A DNA stretch of 64,000 nucleotides from SIG701 sp045544955 (GTDB lineage Bacteria > Bacillota > Clostridia > Oscillospirales > CAG-272). Location of the stretch: contig JAZPZY010000029.1 in assembly GCA_045544955.1 (NCBI GenBank), positions 1 to 64,000 of the forward strand, written 5' to 3'. The notes beneath the pieces are model-generated. The model worked only from the letters and a program-made list of their open reading frames with translations. It did not search any database and was not told the origin of the DNA. Below are positions 26,310 through 35,199 of this stretch, one piece after another (within the stretch, counting starts at the first letter, position 1; each line of letters starts with the position of its first letter). The position numbers and the translations under genes were made by a program.

Positions 26310-26795
26310 GTGAGCAGAAAACTTGTAGCATACTTTTCCGCAAGCGGTGTGACCGCAAAACTGGCGAAGACTTTATCCGAAGCCATCGGTGCAGACCTGT
26401 ATGCCATTGAGCCGGCAGTGTCTTACACCAAGGCAGATCTTAACTGGATGGACAAAAACTCCCGCAGCAGCGTGGAGATGAGGGATCCTGCATCCCGGCC
26501 GGCAATTGCAGGCAAGCGTGACAACATGGACGAATACGATACCATTTTCGTGGGCTTCCCGATCTGGTGGTATGTGGCACCGACCATCATCAATACGTTC
26601 TTTGAAAGCTACGATCTCACTGGCAAGACCATCATCCCCTTTGCCACTTCCGGGGGAAGCGGCATGGGCAAGACGAACGAAAAACTGCAGCCCAGCTGTC
26701 CGGGTGCCAAGCTGGTGGAAGGCAAGGTGTGGAAGAAGGATGCCCATGGGAGCGATCTTGCGGCCTGGGCAGAGAACCCGGTCTGCGGACTGTGA
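26310..26795 (+). CDS. Flavodoxin-like FMN protein
   Basis: A 161-residue flavodoxin-fold protein. It opens VAYFSASGVTAKLAK, the FMN phosphate loop of the long-chain flavodoxin_4 group, and has FVGFPIWWYVAPTIINTF and FATSGGSGMGKT as the second and third flavin loops. Such proteins carry electrons or reduce small substrates in the cytoplasm. GTG 26310 has AAGGAG 7 bases upstream. It is monocistronic, with a strong terminator after it. Confidence 0.85.
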   Translation: MSRKLVAYFSASGVTAKLAKTLSEAIGADLYAIEPAVSYTKADLNWMDKNSRSSVEMRDPASRPAIAGKRDNMDEYDTIFVGFPIWWYVAPTIINTFFESYDLTGKTIIPFATSGGSGMGKTNEKLQPSCPGAKLVEGKVWKKDAHGSDLAAWAENPVCGL

Positions 26796-26885
26796 AACAG
26801 CGGCGAAATTTGGTGATTACTGCCACTGTATCCCGGCTTTTTTATTTCGGTCAAAATGGATGCCTTGCGGATAAAGAATACTTGC

Positions 26886-26923
26886 GGGGGTGTTGCATCA
26901 CAAATGCAGCACCTCCGTTTTTT
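26886..26923 (+). terminator. Terminator between flavodoxin and the blaI-like gene
   Basis: GGGGGTGTTGCAT / ATGCAGCACCTCC stem followed by TTTTTT (26918-26923). It belongs to the recurring GGGGCTGTTGCA-type stem family. Confidence 0.8.
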
Positions 26924-26960
26924 CAACCGGAATTTTTGCGGAAAATTTGGCAGAAGCCTA

Positions 26961-27016
26961 TTGACAATGCGTGTCTACTGTGGTAGACTGTACACAGAAA
27001 GTCTACTGGTGTAGAC
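26961..27016 (+). promoter_or_regulatory. Promoter with twin BlaI/MecI-type operators
   Basis: TTGACA (26961-26966), 17 bp, TAGACT (26984-26989). Two perfect palindromes, GTCTAC-TGTG-GTAGAC (26973-26988, over the -10) and GTCTAC-TGGT-GTAGAC (27001-27016, after the start point), are spaced 28 bp centre to centre. This predicts autorepression by the product of 27038-27409. Confidence 0.85.
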
Positions 27017-27037
27017 AAATGAGCGGAGGAAATACGT

Positions 27038-27409
27038 ATGAGCATACCGAAGATACACGAAGGGGAATACCGTTTTTGTCTGATTCTGTGGGAGCATGAA
27101 CCGGTCAGTGCAGGGGATCTTGCCAGATTGTGTGCTGATCAGCTGGGATGGAAACGGACGACAACCTATACGATCATCAAGCGTTTAGGAGAGCGAGGCG
27201 TTCTCAGGAACGATAACGGTACCGTTACCTCTCTTATTTCCAAGGAGGACGCCCAGTCCTATGAGATCGACGAGCTGGTGGAAAAGCGGTTTGAAGGCTC
27301 GCTGCCGGCATTTCTGGCGGCGTTTACCAAACGGCAGGATGTGTCCGCAGATGAACTGGACGAACTGCAGGCGATGATCGATCGGGCAAGAAAAGGAGGC
27401 GGCAAATGA
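27038..27409 (+). CDS. BlaI/MecI-family winged-helix repressor
   Basis: A 123-residue repressor with an N-terminal winged helix (EYRFCLILWEHEPVSAGDL, then KRTTTYTIIKRLGERGVL) and a C-terminal dimerisation helix (ELDELQAMIDRA). In the family the partner BlaR1 protease triggers cleavage of the repressor when a cell-wall-active compound is sensed. Twin operators lie in its own promoter. It overlaps the next gene by 4 bases (ATGA). Confidence 0.9.
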   Translation: MSIPKIHEGEYRFCLILWEHEPVSAGDLARLCADQLGWKRTTTYTIIKRLGERGVLRNDNGTVTSLISKEDAQSYEIDELVEKRFEGSLPAFLAAFTKRQDVSADELDELQAMIDRARKGGGK

Positions 27410-29655
27410 CGGGAATCTTTCTCTATATCGTTAATATGAGTATCACCGCAACCGTACTGGCTGCTGTGGTGTTGCTCTTGCGTCTGCTTTTGAAGAAGGC
27501 ACCGAAATGGATCAGTGTGCTTTTATGGGGATTGGTGGCCTTGCGGCTGATCTGTCCGTTTGCCATGGAGAGCCCCTTCAGTTTGATGCCGAAAACGGAT
27601 TGGGTTGAAAGGGAACCCGTGACGGAGGAGAATTTTTTTCTGAACAGTGTACCGGACAGTATCCCTGCTTTTGATTCATCATCCTTTGCGGAAGATATCA
27701 CGGTACACTATTATACGATGGAGATTCCGGAGATCGAACTCTACAAAGACGACGGTGTATACTCTATTTTGGCCTGTGTCTGGGCGGCGGGAATGGTGGC
27801 GCTTCTTCTGTATACGGTGATCTCAACTGTCCGTCTTCGCAGAAGCATCGGAGCGGCGGTTTGGGTTCGTGATAGCGTATGGGAAAGTTCCGCCGTGGAT
27901 TCGCCGTTTGTTCTCGGCATTATCCGACCGCGTATCTATGTCCCCCGCGGTATGACGGAAGAAAAACTCGCTTACGTTATCGCCCATGAACAGGCACATA
28001 TCCGCAGGAAAGATCACTTATGGAAGCCGCTTGGATTCCTTCTTCTGGCGGTGCACTGGTTCAATCCCGTGATGTGGCTTTCGTATATTTTGCTTTGCCG
28101 GGATATTGAGATGGCGTGTGATGAGCGGGTGGTGAAAGAATATGACAGCCCGCAGCGTGCCGATTATTCCGAGGCTCTGCTGGAATGCAGTGTAAGGCGG
28201 TCGATGATCTCCGCCTGTCCGCTGGCATTCGGCGAAGTCGGGGTAAAACAACGGATCAAGTCAGTGCTGAACTATAAGAAGCCCGCATTCTGGATCGTGA
28301 TGCTGGCGGTGGTTGCGTGTACAGTGACAGCGGTGTGCTTCCTCACAAATCCGATGTCAATACCGAATCCGTGGGTCAAGGAGTACGTGGTCGGCGGGGA
28401 AGGCATACTGGGGCAAGTGGATAAAGAAAAGTACGAAAGCGTGCACGAAGATTTTGCCATTGGTGCCGATAAATACGGGCGTGCTGTCTTTAAGGATCCT
28501 GGCAAAGCCTTTTCTACTATGAAAGGACTGTATAAAGAGGGACTGACACAGATCCGCAGGGAAAAGAATCTGCCGCCCATTTCGCAAATGACGTATAAAC
28601 TTTACAAAAAATACGGCTGGCAGGTAACGTCCGGCTCAGCAGAGGCACAGAAGCAGGCTTCTTTTATCTCCGGCTTTTTGGATATTTACGAAAACAGCTT
28701 TGATACGGAAAAGCCGAACACAGATCTTCCTGCCCCCACAGTGGAAGGGGACTTGGGGACGGATACAGTTATCGCTTCCAATGTTGCAGAAGAACCGCTT
28801 CCCTATGAAACGCTGAAACAGCAGCAGGAAGAAATATGGGAATATTGCAAGGCCGTAGTAAGTGCTTCAGTTATTATAGAGTATCAGGAGAAAATTTTAT
28901 CTGCCGCTTGCAATCCCGGTGAAAATTATGTTACGGTTTTTGTACATGATTTTTCTGAGGAAGACGTACAGCGTTTTGAAAAAACATTTGGTCATTTATC
29001 GTATATTCTCGTTTCTGTGGAGGAACCCATAGAAACGTCCCCGGAATCCCCCAAACAACTGACCCTTGACGACGTGATCACTCTCTCCGATAAGGGCGAC
29101 GATCTCACCTGGGAGGATTTCGCTGAGTATTCCCATACCGATATCGGCTCGGGACTGTATATCTGGCATCTTCCCATTGATGAACTTTTTTCCGTAAAGG
29201 TCGGCGGCGGTTCGATCATGACGGCACCAATGTATATTTATCTTTGTGCAGGATCCGGTGAGCAGGAAACACGGATAGACATCCGCGACGGCGGCGTGAG
29301 GTCTTTCATCGAAGTGCAGAAGAGCCTGGGTGATGCGCTGCTGTTCGGCAATCCCCTCCGTTATTACGTTGAGTTGGCATGGGAAGAAGCAAAACAGATC
29401 GCAGAATCTAAAAACGTGGAAATTGATAAAAACCGTTTTTTAATCGGGCATGTCGGGAATGATGCGGCTATATGGGTTGATTTTTATATAAAAACCGATG
29501 GAGCGTGGAGCCGTGAAACGATAAGAATCACCATAATGCCAAGTGTAGACGGCACGTACCGAGTAGTGAATGATCCGCTGATCGTCATACCTGATACACC
29601 CGCTGAGACTTCCGGCGAATTTGAGTATCGTCCGATTCCCGGGGAAGAGACGTGA
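27406..29655 (+). CDS. BlaR1-like M56 membrane metalloprotease with a non-penicillin-binding sensor domain
   Basis: A 749-residue membrane protein. The N-terminal half has BlaR1/MecR1-type helices and a cytoplasmic M56 zinc site IAHEQAHIRRKDH (near residue 191) with CDERV (near 238). A last helix (about 294-315) leads to roughly 430 outer residues. These do not show the SxxK / SxN / KTG motifs expected of the beta-lactam sensor domain; they include Glu/Pro-rich and repeat-like beta segments of no family I recognise. It should cleave or inactivate the BlaI-like repressor on sensing some envelope signal. No beta-lactamase gene is nearby, so the regulated genes and the signal are unknown. Confidence 0.85.
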   Translation: MTGIFLYIVNMSITATVLAAVVLLLRLLLKKAPKWISVLLWGLVALRLICPFAMESPFSLMPKTDWVEREPVTEENFFLNSVPDSIPAFDSSSFAEDITVHYYTMEIPEIELYKDDGVYSILACVWAAGMVALLLYTVISTVRLRRSIGAAVWVRDSVWESSAVDSPFVLGIIRPRIYVPRGMTEEKLAYVIAHEQAHIRRKDHLWKPLGFLLLAVHWFNPVMWLSYILLCRDIEMACDERVVKEYDSPQRADYSEALLECSVRRSMISACPLAFGEVGVKQRIKSVLNYKKPAFWIVMLAVVACTVTAVCFLTNPMSIPNPWVKEYVVGGEGILGQVDKEKYESVHEDFAIGADKYGRAVFKDPGKAFSTMKGLYKEGLTQIRREKNLPPISQMTYKLYKKYGWQVTSGSAEAQKQASFISGFLDIYENSFDTEKPNTDLPAPTVEGDLGTDTVIASNVAEEPLPYETLKQQQEEIWEYCKAVVSASVIIEYQEKILSAACNPGENYVTVFVHDFSEEDVQRFEKTFGHLSYILVSVEEPIETSPESPKQLTLDDVITLSDKGDDLTWEDFAEYSHTDIGSGLYIWHLPIDELFSVKVGGGSIMTAPMYIYLCAGSGEQETRIDIRDGGVRSFIEVQKSLGDALLFGNPLRYYVELAWEEAKQIAESKNVEIDKNRFLIGHVGNDAAIWVDFYIKTDGAWSRETIRITIMPSVDGTYRVVNDPLIVIPDTPAETSGEFEYRPIPGEET

Positions 29656-29731
29656 ACGGTGTGCAGCCGCCGGTTAGGAGATGGAAAAGGAGCCGACTGT
29701 AAAAAAACTGCAAAGGCATAGATGCAAAGCC

Positions 29732-30718
29732 TCATCCATTCTGGTATTCTATCTTTTGTTCTTTTTCTATCGGATATGCCGCAAGCGTTGTTCCCTGTAA
29801 GTCCTCTTTATACATGTCCACCGCCAATATCCGGCTGTTATCATATGTGGAATAATAATAGATCCCGCGGTCGGCATTACAGCAACAGCTGTATACGGTA
29901 ATATCATAAAGCCCACGCCCTGCCTGCACGCATCCGCGCTGCATTTCCACAGCCTTCAGTATGTGGAAAAACGGGCTTACGCTTTCCGCTTCAGTGTTTG
30001 CGGATACAGAATTCAGCTTCACGAATACCGCTCTTACAAACCGTGACATAGACGATGCATCTCCCGGCAGCCCCAGCGCACCCATTCCGCGGGAATACGT
30101 CTTTAATGCCAAAGAACTGTTTTCTCCGGCAAAGGTATTTTCCGGCTCTCCGTTTGTGAGACGCATATAATCGTTCAGATGAAACATATGATAATCAAAC
30201 GTTGGATTGTTTGTAAGCACGCCTACCGGATTGTCATAAATTTTGATGCCTTCTATTACGGGTTCTACCGTAATAGAGCGTTCTCTGTCGGAGATGATCC
30301 AGTGAAGGGGGGATAGCGGAAGCGCATTGCTGAAGTTTTCGTTCAAAAGATTGATCCGCTTCAGCAGGATTTCTGCCTCTGCTACCGAAGAACACTGCCC
30401 CAGGATAAAAGGAATCAGTTCAAACGGTGTTACGTTGTCTTTCCCCTCGCAATACGGCTTATAGTCTGCATTTTCCGGAAAATGCAGACCGGCTGCACAA
30501 AGTCCTTTTTCATTTATTGCATCATAATATAAGGGATAGTTTTCAGAAATATACGCCATGCCGATCATTGCAAAATGACTTTCCATGTTTTCCATCTTGC
30601 GAAAAGGAAATACGTAATTTCGCGGAGTAATGGTGACAGTTTCTTTATACGAGAATTCCAAATCCAGATTTCTGCCGAAATAATGATCTTTCGTTTTGTA
30701 AGTGATGGCTGTACACAT
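29732..30718 (-). CDS. Choloylglycine hydrolase family protein, bile salt hydrolase-like
   Basis: A 328-residue Ntn-hydrolase. The N-terminal MCTAITY exposes Cys2 after Met removal. FGRNLDLEFSY carries the conserved Arg16 and Asp19, TNNP the conserved Asn, and GDASSMSRF the family Arg block. The sequence pattern is closer to Gram-positive bile salt hydrolases than to penicillin V acylases; these cleave the amide of glycine or taurine conjugates. No signal peptide, as usual. GGGAG lies 8 bases before ATG 30718. A near-complete deletion ghost of this gene is at 39526-39687. N-acyl-homoserine lactone or penicillin V acylase activity is the alternative. Confidence 0.85.
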   Translation of the reverse strand: MCTAITYKTKDHYFGRNLDLEFSYKETVTITPRNYVFPFRKMENMESHFAMIGMAYISENYPLYYDAINEKGLCAAGLHFPENADYKPYCEGKDNVTPFELIPFILGQCSSVAEAEILLKRINLLNENFSNALPLSPLHWIISDRERSITVEPVIEGIKIYDNPVGVLTNNPTFDYHMFHLNDYMRLTNGEPENTFAGENSSLALKTYSRGMGALGLPGDASSMSRFVRAVFVKLNSVSANTEAESVSPFFHILKAVEMQRGCVQAGRGLYDITVYSCCCNADRGIYYYSTYDNSRILAVDMYKEDLQGTTLAAYPIEKEQKIEYQNG

Positions 30719-30810
30719 ATTGCAATCTCCCGTTACGCATTGCCGTTTCCGACGTGCGAAGACAAAGTGCTTTCATATCCCGCTGGTGTGATCATCCGGA
30801 GAGGCTTTAT

Positions 30811-30861
30811 TTAGTACAGTTCCCATAAGGCAGATGTTTTATAACAGTTTTGTTTTTTCAT
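30811..30861 (-). CDS. Conserved 16-residue reading frame upstream of the bile salt hydrolase
   Basis: Reads MKKQNCYKTSALWELY then TAA. An equally long frame, MKKILCYKTDDLWEPY, sits in the homologous place at 39637-39687. There are 51 nucleotides in each, no indels and identical stop. GAGG lies close before the ATG (2-base gap, shorter than ideal). It could be a leader peptide of the hydrolase gene, whose start is 92 bases further on, or only part of a conserved DNA element. Confidence 0.4.
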   Translation of the reverse strand: MKKQNCYKTSALWELY

Positions 30862-30881
30862 AACCTCAACATGAGCAAAAA

Positions 30882-30911
30882 GGGGCTGTTGCACGGAAAT
30901 GCAACAGCCTC
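30882..30911. terminator. Hairpin between the bile salt hydrolase leader and GH78
   Basis: GGGGCTGTTGCA (30882-30893) / TGCAACAGCCTC (30900-30911), with T5 on the minus-strand side. It lies between two divergent genes, where no transcript is expected to end, so it may be an attenuator of a longer hydrolase leader or a relic of a rearrangement. Confidence 0.6.
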
Positions 30912-31017
30912 GATTTGTTTGTTCGGGTGAAAAAGAGATTCATCTGCCGGTCAAAAGATGGAAATATGGCTTTTGGACACAAAAGCAACCTGAGTAAAAA
31001 AATCGGCAATATATCGC

Positions 31018-31046
31018 TGTAAAGTGCGGGTTCATTGTGCTATACT
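31018..31046 (+). promoter_or_regulatory. Promoter of the GH78/GH20 operon
   Basis: TGTAAA (31018-31023), 17 bp, TATACT (31041-31046), 31 bases before ATG 31078. Confidence 0.5.
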
Positions 31047-31077
31047 ATCCCTATATGATGCCGCAGGGAGATGAACA

Positions 31078-33312
31078 ATGACACAGGAATATTATTTCGG
31101 ACGGGCAAAATGGGTGGGAGCCGCCCAAAGAACGCCTGGCACCTTTTCCGTGTTACGCGGGAAGTTTTCGTTGGAGTCAGTGAAAAAAGTGTCTTTGCAC
31201 GTTCTGGGACTGGGCTTCTTCAAGTGCTACATAAACGGCATCTGTGTGAATCCCGATACGTTTCTGCCTCTTTCCTCCGATTATGAAGGCAGCTGTGATC
31301 CCAGAGACGAGATCCTGTCAGGACACCGGATCTACGTGCCGCATTTTGATATAACGGATTTCGCTGAAATTGGGGAAAACACCATCGCCGTCCACTTCGG
31401 CGGTGGCTGGTACACCCATCCGGAACGTATTTACGGTCTCCCGAAAGCGATCTACCGCATTACAGCCGAGGAGAAGGGCAAAACGGCGGAGTACGTATCG
31501 GATGAAAACTGCCGTATCGGTGCAGGATATATCGAGGACTATCACTTTACGCAATACGAGCGTCAGAACTACGGTGAGCATCCGCTGTGCTTTGACGGAA
31601 ACTTTGACGATAGCCAGTGGGACAGAGCGACGATTGCAGAGCCCCTTCAGACGGAGTACTGTGAGACGGATTGCCCCGTGGACGCTTTGATCGAAACACT
31701 GGCTGTCCGGAGAGTAGAAAACGGCATGGGACGTGCCGTGTACGACTGCGGACAGAATACCACCGGTTATCCCGTTTTTACGATCCGGGCAAAAAAAGGC
31801 GAAAAGGTGCAGGTCCTGTTTTCCGAGGAGATCCTGGAGAATGGGATGCTGGACAGCACCCACGCCCACGGACAGGAATTTTCCATAATAAGCGACGGTA
31901 CGGTGCGGTGTGTGCAGCCGGAGTTTACCTGGTTCGGATTCCGGTACTTTGCGGTGATCGGTGCGGCGGAGCCCCAATGCGTCAAGGTCGTACATGCGGA
32001 TATACCGATCTGCTCCACTTTTGACAGCGATAACGAAACGCTGAACTGGACGTATAAAACCTTTATCCATACCATGCTTTGCAATATGCATACGGGGCAT
32101 CCCTCCGATTGTCCCCACATTGAGCGGCTGGGATATACCGGCGACGGCCAGCTGACCTGTCACGCATCCCTGTCGGTGCTGGATGCCGGGCGTTTTTATA
32201 AAAAATGGCTGCAGGACATTGCGGACGGGCAGGATACGCTTACCGGGCACGTGCAGTATACCGCTCCCTATATGTTCAGTGGCGGCGGACCCGGCGGCTG
32301 GGGCTGTGCCATTGTTATGGTGCCATATCAGTTGTACCGGCATTTCGGCGATACGGATATTCTCAAAAAATATTACCCCAACATGCGCCGCTATATCGAT
32401 TATCTGGAGGAACATTCGGAGTTTGGTCTGGTCACCAGCGATAAGGAAGGAGACTGGTGCCTCGGCGATTGGTGCGGTCCGAATATTCTGTACCCCGATA
32501 AGGATATCACCTGCCACAACCAGCAGGTGATCCTGCCGGCACCCATGGTAAATACGTATTTCATGGTGAAGTCCCTAAGGACGATGTGTGAGATTGCCCG
32601 TATCATTGGCAAGACGGAGGATATCCCGGAATACGAAGAAAAAGCGGCGTACCGTTCAAACGTGATCCGGGCGGCCTATTTCAATACCTTTGACGGCAAT
32701 TTCATCATGAACGTACAGGGTGCTAACGTATACGGGGCGGATTTGGGGTTGGGAGACGAAAGAACCTACGCCAATATCGTTGATTATTACGAAAAACTTG
32801 GCTGCTTTGATACGGGAATTTTTGCCACGGATATTCTGCTCCGGCTGCTGTTTGAACACGGAGACGGAGAACTGGCCGTCCGCCTTCTCACGGAAAGCGG
32901 ACGGCAGGGCTATGGGCATTGGCGGCAAAACGGAGCCACCACCTTCCACGAATACTGGGACAGCGGCAGAAGCCGTTCCCATAATCATCCCATGTTCGGT
33001 GCTGCCGTTGCTTATTTCTTTGCGTATCTTCTGGGTATAAAGCAGAAGGATGGCACGGCGGGGTATACATCCCTGGTGATTGCACCGCAGACCGTTTCCA
33101 CTCTGCATCGGATGGCGGGCAGCATGAAAACACCAGGCGGAGAGGTTTCCGTCCGGTATGAAAAGGACGGCACTTCTGTTCGCTTTAACGTGGTGATTCC
33201 GCCACGTACCGAGGCGGTGTTTCGGTACGCCGGGGAAGAGTTGCCCCTTTCGGAGGGGAAAAACGAGATGGTTTTTCCTCTGAGCGGACAGAATAATACA
33301 AAGGACAGGTGA
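31078..33312 (+). CDS. GH78-type alpha-L-rhamnosidase
   Basis: A 744-residue protein with the GH78 plan: N-terminal beta-sandwich domains (about 1-300), an (alpha/alpha)6 barrel (about 320-660) and a C-terminal beta-domain. The signature region SDCPHIERLGYTGDGQ (about 342-357) contains the acidic residues of the active site, and WDSGRSRSHNHPMFGA the second conserved block. GH78 enzymes remove terminal L-rhamnose from pectin side chains, gums and plant glycosides. No signal peptide, so it acts inside the cell. GGGAG precedes ATG 31078. It is cotranscribed with the GH20 gene 6 bases on. Confidence 0.85.
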   Translation: MTQEYYFGRAKWVGAAQRTPGTFSVLRGKFSLESVKKVSLHVLGLGFFKCYINGICVNPDTFLPLSSDYEGSCDPRDEILSGHRIYVPHFDITDFAEIGENTIAVHFGGGWYTHPERIYGLPKAIYRITAEEKGKTAEYVSDENCRIGAGYIEDYHFTQYERQNYGEHPLCFDGNFDDSQWDRATIAEPLQTEYCETDCPVDALIETLAVRRVENGMGRAVYDCGQNTTGYPVFTIRAKKGEKVQVLFSEEILENGMLDSTHAHGQEFSIISDGTVRCVQPEFTWFGFRYFAVIGAAEPQCVKVVHADIPICSTFDSDNETLNWTYKTFIHTMLCNMHTGHPSDCPHIERLGYTGDGQLTCHASLSVLDAGRFYKKWLQDIADGQDTLTGHVQYTAPYMFSGGGPGGWGCAIVMVPYQLYRHFGDTDILKKYYPNMRRYIDYLEEHSEFGLVTSDKEGDWCLGDWCGPNILYPDKDITCHNQQVILPAPMVNTYFMVKSLRTMCEIARIIGKTEDIPEYEEKAAYRSNVIRAAYFNTFDGNFIMNVQGANVYGADLGLGDERTYANIVDYYEKLGCFDTGIFATDILLRLLFEHGDGELAVRLLTESGRQGYGHWRQNGATTFHEYWDSGRSRSHNHPMFGAAVAYFFAYLLGIKQKDGTAGYTSLVIAPQTVSTLHRMAGSMKTPGGEVSVRYEKDGTSVRFNVVIPPRTEAVFRYAGEELPLSEGKNEMVFPLSGQNNTKDR

Positions 33313-33318
33313 TTGTTT

Positions 33319-35199
33319 ATGATAAAACTGTTTTTGGAAAACAGCCATGAGGTTGCGGATGCACTGCGTGCCGTATCGGCGGCACTGGACATAACGTGCA
33401 GTGATGTGAAAAGCGGAGAGATCATCCTTTCCGCACGCCCATCCGGTAACGGAAGTACCGTGGTGCAGTTCAGTGAGGGGCATGCCTGCATTGCTTATGG
33501 GAACGGACTGCCGTCCTTTCTGCGCGCCCTTGCAAAACTGACGTACCGATACAAAAAGGGTGAGAAGTCGTTTGCATTTACCGAGACGCCCGTGTTCAGT
33601 AAGGTGGGCACTATGCTGGATGTTTCCCGCAATGCAGTGATGAACGTGGCCTCCGTGAAGGAGATGCTCCTTCGTACCGCGCTTATGGGCATGAACACCT
33701 TTATGCTGTATACCGAGGATACCTATGAGGTGGAGGGGTATCCCTTCTTCGGCTATATGCGTGGCAGATACACAAAGGCGGAGCTCAGGGAGATGGATGC
33801 CTTCGCGTGTACGCTGGGGGTGGAACTGATTCCGTGCATCCAGACCCTCGGCCATCTGGCTACCCATCTTTCCTGGCCGGAAGCGGGCGGATATAAGGAT
33901 ACGGCCAATGCCCTGCTGGTGGGCGAGGAGCAGACGTATACGCTTATTGACAAAATGCTTGATACGGTATCCGAATGCTTTACCACGCGCCGGGTGCATC
34001 TGGGGCTTGACGAAACGAGAGATATCGGCACGGGCAAATATTTAGAGAAGAACGGCTACCGGGACCGCGCCGAGATTCTTTCGGAGCATATCGATCGGGT
34101 TACGGAGATGGCAAAGAACCGCGGACTTGCACCCATTATGTGGAGCGATATGTTTTTCCGCCTGGCAGGGCGGGGAATCCCGGGCTACCGCGACTACGAT
34201 CTGCGCGTGGAGTTTGACGGCAAGAATATAAAAAAGCCCCCGGAGGGGATCACCCAGGTGTTCTGGGATTATTACCATGACAGTGAACGCTTCTATGCGG
34301 AAAACATTGAGAAGCACAGAAAGTACCTGGACTCCGATCCCATATTCGGCGGCGCCGTTTGGACGTTCAGCGGTCACGGGCCGCTTTATGCGCTTTCCCT
34401 TCAGAACACACTGCCGGCACTGAACGCCGCCAAAGCGTGCGGAACCCGGGAGGTGCTGGCTACGGTGTGGCACAGCGGCTCGGAGGGAAGCCTGGTTCTG
34501 TCGCTTCCGGGACTTGCCTGGTATGCAGACTACGCGTACACCGGGCAGTACGGGGAGGAATCGGTGGCTGAATGTTTCGGCGCGGCAGTGGGCGAGGATT
34601 ACGCCTCCGTTCTTCTTTCCGAGCTTCCGGAGCATCCGGACGGCGGCAGATACAGCCTGTCCCGGGCACTTCTGTATAACGATCCGCTTCTGGGTATGGT
34701 AGACGCACATATTGGCGAATTGGACATGATGGGGTATTACCGCACGGTGTCCGAAAAACTGGACGGAGTGACTATAGGCGGATTTCTTTCCCCTGCGTTT
34801 GATACCATCCGCGCCCTTTCCCGCCTGCTCGTACACAAGGCGGATTTCGGTAAGAGACTCACCGAGGCGTATCTTGCCGGTGATCGCGCGGCACTTTCTG
34901 CCCTTCAGAGCGAATGTGACGTGATTGCTGATCTTATCGACAAGCTGGCGGATGCCCATAAGGAATCCTGGATGAAATACAACAAGCCCTTCGGGTGGGA
35001 GATACACGATATTCGCTACGGCGGACTGAAAGCGCGTATGCTCACCGCAAGGGATCGCATACGCGCCTATCTGGACGGCAGTATTGAGAGGATCGATGAG
35101 CTGTGCGAGGAGCGCCTGCGCATAACCGGCAAGTCCGGCTTTGATGGGATTTTCCTATCCCTCAAGTATCAGACCTACGCTACCCCCAACATTCTCTGA
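33319..35199 (+). CDS. Second GH20-like glycoside hydrolase
   Basis: A 626-residue protein. A small N-terminal alpha/beta domain is followed by a TIM barrel from about residue 85 (SKVGTMLDVSRNAVMNV) with the Asp-Glu pair in HLGLDETRDIG (about 224-234). This is the shorter branch of GH20 seen in Bacillota, distinct from the enzyme at 3526. No signal peptide. ATG 33319 is chosen over a TTG two codons upstream. It ends exactly where the convergent AraC gene ends (TGATCA, both stops). Sharing an operon with a rhamnosidase suggests a glycan with both rhamnose and a hexosamine-like sugar. Confidence 0.75.
   Translation: MIKLFLENSHEVADALRAVSAALDITCSDVKSGEIILSARPSGNGSTVVQFSEGHACIAYGNGLPSFLRALAKLTYRYKKGEKSFAFTETPVFSKVGTMLDVSRNAVMNVASVKEMLLRTALMGMNTFMLYTEDTYEVEGYPFFGYMRGRYTKAELREMDAFACTLGVELIPCIQTLGHLATHLSWPEAGGYKDTANALLVGEEQTYTLIDKMLDTVSECFTTRRVHLGLDETRDIGTGKYLEKNGYRDRAEILSEHIDRVTEMAKNRGLAPIMWSDMFFRLAGRGIPGYRDYDLRVEFDGKNIKKPPEGITQVFWDYYHDSERFYAENIEKHRKYLDSDPIFGGAVWTFSGHGPLYALSLQNTLPALNAAKACGTREVLATVWHSGSEGSLVLSLPGLAWYADYAYTGQYGEESVAECFGAAVGEDYASVLLSELPEHPDGGRYSLSRALLYNDPLLGMVDAHIGELDMMGYYRTVSEKLDGVTIGGFLSPAFDTIRALSRLLVHKADFGKRLTEAYLAGDRAALSALQSECDVIADLIDKLADAHKESWMKYNKPFGWEIHDIRYGGLKARMLTARDRIRAYLDGSIERIDELCEERLRITGKSGFDGIFLSLKYQTYATPNIL

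Noticed and set aside
29732..30718. Penicillin V acylase or acyl-homoserine-lactone acylase as the primary call
   Set aside because: The family is shared, but the N-terminal Cys, FGRNLDLE and GDASSMSRF pattern reads closer to Gram-positive bile salt hydrolases. The alternatives are kept only as a caveat.
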